A stretch of 64,000 bases of DNA from Nocardioides xinjiangensis. GTDB lineage: Bacteria; Actinomycetota; Actinomycetes; Propionibacteriales; Nocardioidaceae. A program made the position numbers and the translations under genes. This document shows positions 1 through 7,828 of this stretch, piece after piece. The notes beneath the pieces were generated by a model. That model did no database searches and was not told where the DNA came from. It saw only the letters and a list, made by a program, of their open reading frames with translations. Numbering within the stretch: position 1 is the first letter of the stretch; every line of letters starts with the position of its first letter. Location of the stretch: NCBI RefSeq assembly GCF_017916455.1, contig NZ_JAFMSY010000004.1, positions 207,995-271,994 on the forward strand, in the 5' to 3' direction.

Positions 1-51
1 CGTCACCACGGCGAGGGCCGCGGCGAGGGTGAGCGCGACGCGGCCTGCCAC
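1..51 (-). CDS. N-terminal fragment of an exported protein (cut by window edge)
   Basis: Reading leftwards from a GTG at 51, 17 codons run to the window edge without a stop and spell VAGRVALTLAAALAVVT, an Arg followed by a hydrophobic run as in a signal peptide or membrane anchor. A TACGGT hexamer ends 6 bases before the GTG, the same leaderless arrangement seen at many genes here. The function cannot be told from so short a piece. It lies downstream of the P450 gene on the same strand, with about 40 bases between them. Confidence 0.4.
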   Translation of the reverse strand, partial: MAGRVALTLAAALAVVT

Positions 52-57
52 GACTCC

Positions 58-63
58 ACCGTA
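58..63 (-). promoter_or_regulatory. Candidate leaderless -10 box (TACGGT)
   Basis: TACGGT on the minus strand, then 6 bases, then the GTG of the edge fragment. No convincing -35 is visible. Confidence 0.35.
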
Positions 64-90
64 CGGAGGAGCTGGGCGTGCGAGGCGCCG

Positions 91-1335
91 TCAGCCCAGG
101 CGGACGGGCAGCCGCTCCACGCCGTGGACGATGGCGAGCTCGGTGAAGCGCAGCTCGGTGGGGTCGCAGGCGAGCGCGAGGTCGGGGAACCGGCGGGCCA
201 GGGCGACGAGCGCGGTCCGGAGCTCCATGCGCGCCAGCTCCGCGCCGATGCAGCGGTGCAGGCCGTGGCCGAAGGCGAGCGTCCCGGCGGACGCCGTGGT
301 GGGGTCGAAGCGCTCGGCGTCGACGTGGCGCGCGGGGTCGCGGCCCGCGCCGGTCAGCGACACCACGACGATGTCGCCGGCGCGGACGACCTGCTCGCCG
401 ACCGGCACCTCGTGCCGCGCGACTCGGGGGAAGGCGACCTGCACGGGGCAGACGAACCGCAGCAGCTCCTCGACCACCCGGTCGACCTCCGTGGGGTGGC
501 CGCGACGCAGCGCCTGCCACGAGTCGGGGTGCTGGAGCAGGACCCACGTGCCGAGGGAGAGCATGCTGGCGCTGGTCTCGTAGCCGCCGAGGAACACGCC
601 GTCGGCGAGTCCACCGAGCTCGACGTCGTCGAAGTCCGCGCCGTGGTCGGCGACCATCCGCGCGAGGAGTCCGTCAGGGAGGTGGGGCTCGCGTCGCTCG
701 GCGGCGACGATGTCGATGAGGAACTGCCGGGTGCCCGCCGCGGTGTCGAAGATCCGCCCGCCGGCGTCGCGCAGGTCGAACCGCGCCGCGCCGTGCTGGC
801 GGAACGCAGACCGGTCGACGTCGGGCATGCCGAGCAAGTCGCAGATCACCCCGAACGGCACCTGGAAGCCGAACCGCTCGACGAGGTCGACCTCGGGTCC
901 GTGGGCCGCCATGTCGTCCAGGGCGGCCTCGACCACGCGGTCGATGTCGGGCTGGAGCTCGGCCAGCCGCCGGCGGGTGAAGTAGGGGGTCAGCACCCCG
1001 CGGAGGCGGCCGTGGTCGGGCTGGTCGGTCATGCCCAGGCCGCCGATGCGCTCGGCCGGGGCGCGGTCCTGCCGGCCGATGAGGTCGCGCACGTCGTTGG
1101 CGAAGGCCTCGGAGTCGGCTAGCACGGCGCGGGCGACGTCGTACCCGGTGACCAGCCAGACGCGGGTGCCGAGCAGGCTGGCGAAGCGCACCACGTCGCC
1201 GCGCTCGCGGGCCTGCGCGAGCCGGGGGACCGGCTGGACGCCGTCGCGCTGGAGCGGGTAGCGGATGCGGGCCGGCACACGGCGGGCCGACGTGAGGGCG
1301 ACCCGGAGTGCCGTGCTGCGCAAGGTGGCTGGCAT
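91..1335 (-). CDS. Cytochrome P450
   Basis: 414-residue soluble bacterial cytochrome P450, a haem monooxygenase needing ferredoxin and reductase partners that are not in the window. Visible signatures are the I-helix segment GGYETS near residues 250-255 (in place of the usual AGxDT), the K-helix ExxR pair at E290/R293, and the haem loop FGHGLHRCIG at 355-364 with Cys362 as axial ligand. The ATG at 1335 was chosen over an upstream in-frame start because the extra 38 residues are Arg/Pro-rich and would run across the divergent intergenic region towards the aldo/keto reductase gene. Substrate unknown; the neighbours do not suggest a biosynthetic cluster. Confidence 0.93.
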   Translation of the reverse strand: MPATLRSTALRVALTSARRVPARIRYPLQRDGVQPVPRLAQARERGDVVRFASLLGTRVWLVTGYDVARAVLADSEAFANDVRDLIGRQDRAPAERIGGLGMTDQPDHGRLRGVLTPYFTRRRLAELQPDIDRVVEAALDDMAAHGPEVDLVERFGFQVPFGVICDLLGMPDVDRSAFRQHGAARFDLRDAGGRIFDTAAGTRQFLIDIVAAERREPHLPDGLLARMVADHGADFDDVELGGLADGVFLGGYETSASMLSLGTWVLLQHPDSWQALRRGHPTEVDRVVEELLRFVCPVQVAFPRVARHEVPVGEQVVRAGDIVVVSLTGAGRDPARHVDAERFDPTTASAGTLAFGHGLHRCIGAELARMELRTALVALARRFPDLALACDPTELRFTELAIVHGVERLPVRLG

Positions 1336-1435
1336 GCGGCCAGTCAACCGCCCGCAGGGGTGTGGCGCCATCAGGCACGCCCCGGATCGGCCCTCGGGGG
1401 AATCCCCGAGGCAGCGACGCGGCCGGCCGAGGAGG

Positions 1436-1441
1436 CAGGAT
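1436..1441 (+). promoter_or_regulatory. Candidate leaderless -10 box (CAGGAT)
   Basis: CAGGAT ends 6 bases before the ATG at 1448. The same hexamer at the same spacing precedes the GNAT at 3943 and the methyltransferase starting at 51227. A purine-rich AGGAGG overlaps it, so Shine-Dalgarno-led initiation is also possible. Confidence 0.4.
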
Positions 1442-1447
1442 GGGGCC

Positions 1448-2476
1448 ATGCCCTACGACGCAGCGCCCGACAGGTACGACGCCGGCATGGAGTACAGGTT
1501 CACCGGAAGGAGCGGCCTGCGGCTCCCTGCCCTGTCGCTGGGCCTCTGGCAGAACTTCGGCACCGACCGGCCCGAGGAGACGCAGCGGGGGATCCTGCGG
1601 CGCGCCTTCGACCGCGGGGTCACCCACTTCGACCTGGCGAACAACTACGGCCCGCCCTACGGCCGCGCCGAGGAGAACTTCGGCCGCTACCTCCGCGACG
1701 ACTTCGCGGCCCACCGCGACGAGCTGATCGTCTCCACGAAGGCCGGCTGGGACATGTGGCCGGGCCCCTACGGGCAGGGCGGCGGCTCCCGGAAGTACGT
1801 GCTCGCGTCGCTGGACCAGTCGCTGCAGCGGCTCGGCCTCGACTACGTCGACATCTTCTACAGCCACCGCTTCGACCCCGACACCCCCGTCGAGGAGACG
1901 ATGATGGCCCTCGACACCGCGGTCCGCTCGGGCCGTGCGCTCTACGTCGGCATCTCGTCCTACTCGGCGGCGAAGACCCGGGAGGCCGCCACCATCGCCC
2001 GGGAGCTCGGCACGCCCCTGCTCATCCACCAGCCGTCGTACTCCATGCTCAACCGCTGGATCGAGGGCGGGCTCCTCGACGAGCTCGAGCAGCAGGGGAT
2101 GGGCTGCATCGTCTTCACCGCGCTCGCGCAGGGGCTGCTGACCGACCGCTACCTCGGCGGCGTGCCGGACGACTCCCGCGCGGCCCGCGAGGGATCGACC
2201 GTCGCCGGGCTGGACGACCAGGTGCTGGACCGGGTGCGGTCGCTCAACGCCATCGCCGAGCGCCGCGGCCAGAAGCTCGCCCAGCTGGCGCTCCAGTGGG
2301 TGCTGCGCGACCGGCGGGTCACGAGTGCGGTCATCGGGGCCTCCAGCGTGGAGCAGCTCGACACCAACCTCGACGCCCTGTCGGCCGCGCCGCTCACCGA
2401 CGACGAGCTCGCCGAGATCGACCAGCACGCCGTCGAGTCCGGAATCAACCTCTGGGCGAAGCAGACCGAGCAGTGA
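1448..2476 (+). CDS. gpr: Aldo/keto reductase, YghZ/Gpr (L-glyceraldehyde 3-phosphate reductase) type
   Basis: 342-residue NADPH-dependent aldo/keto reductase with a TIM-barrel fold. The catalytic tetrad is visible as D62 and Y67 (in FDLANNYGPP), K98 (in STKAG) and H140 (in FYSHRFD). Long stretches, such as MWPGPYG, YVGISSYS and LIHQPSYSMLNRW, resemble Escherichia coli YghZ, which reduces L-glyceraldehyde 3-phosphate and detoxifies methylglyoxal. The subfamily call comes from remembered similarity, so related AKR14/KCAB-type activities remain possible. The gene is divergent from the P450 gene and followed after about 50 bases by a flavoprotein on the same strand. Confidence 0.88.
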   Translation: MPYDAAPDRYDAGMEYRFTGRSGLRLPALSLGLWQNFGTDRPEETQRGILRRAFDRGVTHFDLANNYGPPYGRAEENFGRYLRDDFAAHRDELIVSTKAGWDMWPGPYGQGGGSRKYVLASLDQSLQRLGLDYVDIFYSHRFDPDTPVEETMMALDTAVRSGRALYVGISSYSAAKTREAATIARELGTPLLIHQPSYSMLNRWIEGGLLDELEQQGMGCIVFTALAQGLLTDRYLGGVPDDSRAAREGSTVAGLDDQVLDRVRSLNAIAERRGQKLAQLALQWVLRDRRVTSAVIGASSVEQLDTNLDALSAAPLTDDELAEIDQHAVESGINLWAKQTEQ

Positions 2477-2525
2477 GGCAGCGCGTCCAGCGCCTGCGCA
2501 CCCGGGGTGCCGAGCGGGTGCGCCC

Positions 2526-3902
2526 GTGACCCCGGCCTCCACGCGCGTGGTCGTCGTGGGCGCCGATGCGGCCGGGATGTCCGCGGCGCACCAGGCGCTG
2601 CGCACCGCCCGGCGGACGGGCCGGCGGCTGGACGTCACCGTGCTCGAGCGCGGGCACCACACGTCCTACAGCGCCTGCGGCATCCCCTACTGGATGGCCG
2701 GCGACGTCCCCACCGGTGACGACCTCGTCGCCCGCACCGCCGACCAGCACCGCGAGGCCGGGATCGACCTGCGCTTCGGCGTCGAGGTCGTGGCCGCCGA
2801 CCTCGCGGCCCGGACCGTGACCACGGCCGACGGGGGAGCGGTCGGCTGGGACGAGCTGGTGGTGGCCACCGGTGCCCCGGCGGTCGTGCCGGACTGGGCG
2901 CTGCGGTCGGACGGCACGACGTACGACGGCGTCGGCGTGGTCAAGACGCTGGACGACGGCGCGGCCTGGATCGAGCGCTTCGCAGCGGCGGGAGACGGTG
3001 CGCACGTGGTGGTCGTGGGCGCGGGCTACGTCGGCGTCGAGGTGGCCGAGGCCGCCCTGCGGCACGGGTTCGGCGTCACCGTGCTGACCCGCGGGCGCGG
3101 CACCGGGATGCTCGAGGACGAGCTGGCCGACCTGGTCAACACCGGGCTCGTCGACGCGGGTGCCGAGCTGGTCCTGGGTGCCGAGGTGACCTGCCTCGAC
3201 GTCACCGACGGCCGGGTGAGCGGCGTGCGGTGGGACGGCGGCACGAGGGCGGCGGACCTCGTGATGGTCGCCGTCGGCGTGCGCCCGGCGACGGACTTCC
3301 TCGAGGGCACCGGCCTCGAGCTCTCTCCCAACGGGGCGTTGCGGCCCGACCCGCACGGCCGGGTCGGCGACCACGTGTGGGCGGCCGGCGACTGCTGCGA
3401 GGTGCGGCGCCGCGTCGACGACCAGTGGGTGTTCCGCCCCCTCGCGACGTACGCCACCAAGCACGGCAGGGCGCTCGGCGACAGCCTCGCGGGCGGGTCG
3501 CTCGGCTTCGACGGGATGGTCGACACCTCGATCACCCGCTTCGCCCACGCCGACGTGCACCTGGAGATCGCCCGCACCGGCCTGTCGCGCCGCGACGCCG
3601 ACGCCGCCGGCTTCGACGCGGTCGCCCTGCTCACCGAGGGCACCACGACGGCCGGCTACCTCCCCGAGGCCGAGCCCGTGGCCGTCTGGGTGATGGCCGA
3701 CCGCGCCACCCGGCGGCTGCTGGGCGTGCAGGTCGTCGGCGGCCGGGGCGCGGGCAAGCGGGTCGACGCGGCCGCCGCCGTCCTCTGGGCGGGCGGCAGC
3801 GTCGACGACCTCGCGTGGATGGACCTCGCCTACGCCCCGCCGTTCTCCACGACCTGGGAGGTGCTGCAGGTGGCGGCGCGCCGGGTGGCCGAGCGGCTCT
3901 GA
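2526..3902 (+). CDS. FAD-dependent pyridine nucleotide-disulfide oxidoreductase, CoA-disulfide reductase / NADH oxidase type
   Basis: 458 residues starting at a GTG. An N-terminal FAD-binding Rossmann segment (VVVVGADAAGMSA, about 7-20) is followed by SACGIPYWMAGD, in which Cys51 occupies the place of the single redox cysteine of CoA-disulfide reductases and NADH oxidases. A second Rossmann motif (VVVVGAGYVGVEV) binds NAD(P)H, and the C-terminal dimerisation domain carries LAYAPPFSTTW, close to the YAPPFS signature of this class. Known members reduce CoA disulfide, persulfides or oxygen; the substrate here cannot be told. There are 49 bases between it and the upstream reductase gene, so co-transcription is possible. 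Confidence 0.88.
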   Translation: MTPASTRVVVVGADAAGMSAAHQALRTARRTGRRLDVTVLERGHHTSYSACGIPYWMAGDVPTGDDLVARTADQHREAGIDLRFGVEVVAADLAARTVTTADGGAVGWDELVVATGAPAVVPDWALRSDGTTYDGVGVVKTLDDGAAWIERFAAAGDGAHVVVVGAGYVGVEVAEAALRHGFGVTVLTRGRGTGMLEDELADLVNTGLVDAGAELVLGAEVTCLDVTDGRVSGVRWDGGTRAADLVMVAVGVRPATDFLEGTGLELSPNGALRPDPHGRVGDHVWAAGDCCEVRRRVDDQWVFRPLATYATKHGRALGDSLAGGSLGFDGMVDTSITRFAHADVHLEIARTGLSRRDADAAGFDAVALLTEGTTTAGYLPEAEPVAVWVMADRATRRLLGVQVVGGRGAGKRVDAAAAVLWAGGSVDDLAWMDLAYAPPFSTTWEVLQVAARRVAERL

Positions 3903-3930
3903 GCCCGCGGAAACCGGTTGCCGCCGCCTG

Positions 3931-3936
3931 CAGGAT
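3931..3936 (+). promoter_or_regulatory. Candidate leaderless -10 box (CAGGAT)
   Basis: CAGGAT followed by exactly 6 bases and the ATG at 3943. No Shine-Dalgarno sequence lies between them. Confidence 0.45.
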
Positions 3937-3942
3937 GGCGGC

Positions 3943-4677
3943 ATGGAGCTCGAGATCGTCACCCTCGCCGACCGCCCCGACCTCATGGAGGTCTTCTGGG
4001 ACCTCGAGACGTCGTGGCCGGAGTTCATGAAGCACGACCCGATCGGCAACGCGTACTACAACGTCCTGAGCGAGTTCAGCGAGTTCGTGCTGGTCTGCCT
4101 GGACGCATCCGGCCGGATGGTCGCGAAGGCCCACTCGGTGCCCTTCCAGCTGGGCGAGGGCGAGCTCCCCGACGCCGGCTGGGACGCCGCCATCCGCAGC
4201 GGCCTGCTCACCCGGCTCCGGGGCGAGCAGCCGGACGCCGTCAGCGCCGTGGAGATCGCGGTCGAGCCCGGGCTCCAGGGCACGGGGCTCTCGGGGCGCA
4301 TCCTCACGGCGCTGCGGGAGAACGCCGGACGGCTCGGCTTCTCCGAGCTCGTCGCGCCGGTGCGCCCCAACGGCAAGGCCGACGTCCACGAGCCCATGGC
4401 GACGTACGCGTTCCGCACCCGCGGCGACGGGCTGCCCGTCGACCCGTGGCTGCGCGTGCACGTGCGGGCCGGCGGCCGCATCGACCGGGTCGCGCCGCGC
4501 TCCATGGTCATCCCGGGCACCGTGGAGGAGTGGCGCGAGTGGACCGGGCTGCCGTTCGACACGACCGGGCCCGTCGTCGTGCCCGGGGCCCTCGCGCCGG
4601 TGATGTGCGACGCCGAGCACGGCACCGCGACGTACGTCGAGCCGAACGTGTGGGTCCGCCACCCCACGGGGGTGTGA
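3943..4677 (+). CDS. GNAT-family N-acetyltransferase
   Basis: 244-residue protein with a GNAT acetyl-CoA site in the first half: the beta4 strand AVEIAVEPGLQGTGLSGRIL corresponds to the V-x-P-x-x-Q/R-x-x-G-x-G/A loop. The second half (after about residue 145) is a family-specific extension carrying WLRVHVRAGGRIDRVAPRSM. Acceptor substrate unknown. The gene converges on the Nramp-like gene, with about 30 bases between the stop codons. Confidence 0.82.
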   Translation: MELEIVTLADRPDLMEVFWDLETSWPEFMKHDPIGNAYYNVLSEFSEFVLVCLDASGRMVAKAHSVPFQLGEGELPDAGWDAAIRSGLLTRLRGEQPDAVSAVEIAVEPGLQGTGLSGRILTALRENAGRLGFSELVAPVRPNGKADVHEPMATYAFRTRGDGLPVDPWLRVHVRAGGRIDRVAPRSMVIPGTVEEWREWTGLPFDTTGPVVVPGALAPVMCDAEHGTATYVEPNVWVRHPTGV

Positions 4678-4706
4678 GGCCCGGGGCGTGAGGCCGGCAG
4701 CCGGCG

Positions 4707-5966
4707 TCAGCCTCCTGAGACCGCCTTGCGCACCTCGTTGACGCACAGGGCCAGGAAGGCGAGGGCGCACAGCGCCATCAGCACGTTCGAGTGGAGCTTG
4801 TTGCGCCACTCCTGCGGCGTGCGGTCGGTGTTGAGCAGCCACAGCAGCGTGATCGCCAGGAACGGCATGAAGAACGCCCCGAGCACGCCGTAGGCCAGGA
4901 TCAGCCACACGGGCTTGCCGAGGAACATCATCGCCATCGGCGGGAAGGTCAGCCACAGGATGTACGCGCGGTACCACCTGCCGCCGGCGCGGGCGGCGGG
5001 GTCGGCGCTGGTGCCGCCGGTGGCGTGCGTCATGAAGTCGGCGAACATCAGGCTCACGCCGTTCCAGACCCCGACCAGCGAGGACATCGCGGCCGCCCAG
5101 AACCCGAGCAGGAACAGCTTGCCCGCCCACTGGCCGTAGCGGTCCTGCAGGACCACGCCGAGGTCGAGCAGGCCGGCGTCGCCGCTCTCGATCGCGACGC
5201 TCGTGGAGTAGAGCAGCTCCGCGCCCACGACCAGGGTGGCGAGCACGAAGATGCCGGTCACGACGTAGGCCACCGTGTTGTCGATGCGCATAACCCGCAT
5301 GAACCGGGGGGTGTCCCAGCCCTTCTCCCGCAGCCAGTAGCCGTAGGCGGCGAGCGTGATGGTGCCACCGACCCCGCCGGCCAGCGCGAGGGTGTTGACG
5401 AGGCCGCCGTCCGGGATGCGCGGCGCCAGGCCCGTGACCAGCTCGCCGAGGTTGGGCAGCGTCAGCAGCGCGGCGCCGACCATGGTGACGAACATGATGC
5501 CGACCAGGGCGGCCAGGACCTTCTCGAAGACGCCGTAGCGCCCGGTCCACACCAGGACGAGGCCGAGCAGCCCGGACAGGATGCCCCACCACGTGGTGGA
5601 CAGGCCGCCGGCGAGGCCTTGCAGCGCGAGACCGGTGCCTGCCATGGCGGCGGCGCCGTAGACGAAGCCCCAGATCACGATGTACGGCGCGAAGTACCAC
5701 GTCGTCCACACGCCGAGCGAGCGCCAGCCCTCGAAGATCGTCCGTCCGGTCGCGAGCGAGTAGCGGCCCGCGCCCTCGACCAGCACGATCTTCATCACGC
5801 ACCCGACGACGACGCACCACAGCAGCGTGTAGCCGAACTTCTGGCCGGCGATCAGGGTCGCGACCATGTCGGCGGCGCCGACGCCGGTCGCGGCGACCAC
5901 GAGGCCGGGACCGATGATCTTCCAGCGCGGGACGGTGGTCTGCTCCGGGGAGGTGCTCTGGGACAT
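4707..5966 (-). CDS. Divergent Nramp-family transporter without canonical metal-binding motifs
   Basis: 419-residue polytopic protein with about 11 hydrophobic segments and overall similarity to Nramp/MntH divalent-metal transporters (GPGLVV in TM1, FGYTLLW at its end). The two hallmark metal-coordinating motifs are replaced: DPGN in TM1 reads GAAD (30-33) and MPHN in TM6 reads LAAY (about 205-208). In canonical Nramps these residues bind Mn or Fe. Loss of both suggests another substrate or mechanism, which is inference. The ATG at 5966 is preferred over the GTG at 5975 because a TAGGGT box sits 7 bases ahead of it. The gene is divergent from the ABC-F gene. Confidence 0.8.
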   Translation of the reverse strand: MSQSTSPEQTTVPRWKIIGPGLVVAATGVGAADMVATLIAGQKFGYTLLWCVVVGCVMKIVLVEGAGRYSLATGRTIFEGWRSLGVWTTWYFAPYIVIWGFVYGAAAMAGTGLALQGLAGGLSTTWWGILSGLLGLVLVWTGRYGVFEKVLAALVGIMFVTMVGAALLTLPNLGELVTGLAPRIPDGGLVNTLALAGGVGGTITLAAYGYWLREKGWDTPRFMRVMRIDNTVAYVVTGIFVLATLVVGAELLYSTSVAIESGDAGLLDLGVVLQDRYGQWAGKLFLLGFWAAAMSSLVGVWNGVSLMFADFMTHATGGTSADPAARAGGRWYRAYILWLTFPPMAMMFLGKPVWLILAYGVLGAFFMPFLAITLLWLLNTDRTPQEWRNKLHSNVLMALCALAFLALCVNEVRKAVSGG

Positions 5967-5973
5967 GGGGTGC

Positions 5974-5979
5974 ACCCTA
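5974..5979 (-). promoter_or_regulatory. Candidate leaderless -10 box (TAGGGT)
   Basis: TAGGGT on the minus strand, 7 bases before the ATG at 5966. It overlaps the alternative GTG start, which argues for the ATG. Confidence 0.5.
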
Positions 5980-6063
5980 GCCGCGGACTAGACCACTGTG
6001 CGCCGGTGCGGTGCCGCCTGGACGCCGCCGGAAATCCACGCGACGCGGACCGGCGGTGCTTGC

Positions 6064-6069
6064 GAGAAT
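6064..6069 (+). promoter_or_regulatory. Candidate leaderless -10 box (GAGAAT)
   Basis: GAGAAT then 6 bases then the GTG at 6076. No ribosome-binding sequence is seen between box and start. Confidence 0.4.
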
Positions 6070-6075
6070 CGCTGC

Positions 6076-7755
6076 GTGGGTCACGTGGATGTCGCCGGGG
6101 TGCGCTACGAGCTGCCGGACGGGCGGGTGCTGCTCGACGACGTCAGCTTCCGGGTGGGCGACGGCCAGAAGGTCGCGCTCGTCGGTGCCAACGGGGCGGG
6201 CAAGACCACGCTCCTGCGGATCGTCACCGGCGACCTCAAGCCGCACGCGGGCGTGGTCACGCGCTCCGGGGGGCTGGGGGTGATGCGTCAGTTCGTCGGT
6301 CACGGGGGTGCCGACGAGACCGTCGCCGACCTGCTGCTCTCCGTGGCGCCGGCCGACGTGCGCCGGTGGGCCCGGGAGGTCGCCGACCACGAGCTGCGGC
6401 TGATGGACGACGACAGCGAGCCGGTGCAGATGGCGTACGCCGAGGCGCTCGGGCACTACGGCGACGTGGGCGGCTACGACCTCGAGGTCGTCTGGGACAA
6501 GGTGACCACCGCGGCGATGGGCCTGCCCTACGACCGCGCGAAGTACCGCGCCCTCACGACGCTGTCGGGCGGCGAGCAGAAGCGGCTGGTGCTGGAGTAC
6601 CTCCTCCAGGGCCCCGACCAGGTGCTGCTGCTCGACGAGCCCGACAACTACCTCGACGTGCCCGGCAAGATCTGGCTCGAGGAGCGGATCCGCGAGTCGC
6701 CGAAGACGATCCTCTTCATCAGCCACGACCGCGAGCTGCTCGCCAACACGGCCACCCGGATCGTCACCGTCGAGCTCGGCAGCGCCGGCAACCTGGTGTG
6801 GACGCACCCGGGCGGCTTCGCGAGCTACCACCAGGCTCGCGCCGAGCGCTTCGAGCGGTTCGAGGAGCTGCGCCGGCGCTGGGACGAGGAGCACGCCAAG
6901 CTGCGCGCCCAGATGCTGATGTACAAGCAGAAGGCGGCCTACAACTCCGACATGGCCAGCCGCTACCAGGCGGCGCAGACCCGGCTGAGGAAGTTCGAGG
7001 ACGCCGGTCCGCCGACCGAGCAGCCGCGCGAGCAGCAGGTGAAGATGCGGCTCAAGGGCGGGCGCACGGGCAAGCGCGCCGTCGTGTGCACCGACCTCGA
7101 GCTGACCCGCCTGATGAAGCCGTTCGACCTCGAGGTCTGGTACGGCGAGCGGGTGGCCGTGCTGGGCTCCAACGGGTCCGGCAAGTCGCACTTCCTGCGG
7201 CTGCTGGCTGCCGGCGGGAGCGACCCCGACGTCGAGCACCAGCCCGTCGGCGTCCCTCCGGCGCCCGTCGCGCACACCGGCAGCGCCAAGCTGGGAGCCC
7301 GGGTCCGGCCGGGCTGGTTCGTGCAGACGCACGAGCACCCCGAGCTGGTCGGTCGCACCCTGCTCGAGATCCTGCACCGCGGCGACGACCACCGCGACGG
7401 CATGGGTCGCGAGGCCGCGAGCCGGGTGCTGGACAGGTACGAGCTCGCGCACGCCGGCGAGCAGCGGTTCGAGTCGCTCAGCGGCGGCCAGCAGGCCCGC
7501 TTCCAGATCCTGCTGCTCGAGCTGTCCGGAGCTACCCTGCTGCTGCTGGACGAGCCGACCGACAACCTCGACGTGCAGTCCGCGGAGGCGCTCGAGGCCG
7601 GTCTCGAGGCCTTCGAGGGCACGGTGCTCGCGGTGACCCACGACCGCTGGTTCGCACGCGGCTTCGACCGGTTCCTGGTCTACGGTGCCGACGGCGAGGT
7701 CTACGAGTCCGACGGACCGGTGTGGGACGAGGGCCGCGTGGCGCGCGCCCGCTGA
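6076..7755 (+). CDS. ABC-F family ATPase (two ABC domains, no membrane domain)
   Basis: 559 residues with two ATP-binding cassettes in tandem. Domain 1 has Walker A GANGAGKTT (37-45), signature LSGGEQKR and Walker B followed by DEPDNYLD. Domain 2 has Walker A GSNGSGKSH, signature LSGGQQARF and DEPTDNLD. Between them lies a charged helical linker (AERFERFEELRRRWDEEHAKLRAQM), as in ABC-F proteins that act in the ribosomal E site. Family members rescue translation or protect the ribosome from antibiotics; the role here is unknown. DEPDNYLD and GKSH depart from the usual DEPTNHLD and GKST. The GTG at 6076 was preferred because upstream codons are not hydrophobic or conserved-looking. Confidence 0.85.
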   Translation: MGHVDVAGVRYELPDGRVLLDDVSFRVGDGQKVALVGANGAGKTTLLRIVTGDLKPHAGVVTRSGGLGVMRQFVGHGGADETVADLLLSVAPADVRRWAREVADHELRLMDDDSEPVQMAYAEALGHYGDVGGYDLEVVWDKVTTAAMGLPYDRAKYRALTTLSGGEQKRLVLEYLLQGPDQVLLLDEPDNYLDVPGKIWLEERIRESPKTILFISHDRELLANTATRIVTVELGSAGNLVWTHPGGFASYHQARAERFERFEELRRRWDEEHAKLRAQMLMYKQKAAYNSDMASRYQAAQTRLRKFEDAGPPTEQPREQQVKMRLKGGRTGKRAVVCTDLELTRLMKPFDLEVWYGERVAVLGSNGSGKSHFLRLLAAGGSDPDVEHQPVGVPPAPVAHTGSAKLGARVRPGWFVQTHEHPELVGRTLLEILHRGDDHRDGMGREAASRVLDRYELAHAGEQRFESLSGGQQARFQILLLELSGATLLLLDEPTDNLDVQSAEALEAGLEAFEGTVLAVTHDRWFARGFDRFLVYGADGEVYESDGPVWDEGRVARAR

Positions 7756-7828
7756 GCCGCGGCGTGCCCGGGAAAGTGCACGCCTTCGGGGGAGGACAAG
7801 GTTTGTCGAGGGCGGTGAGGATGTCGCC

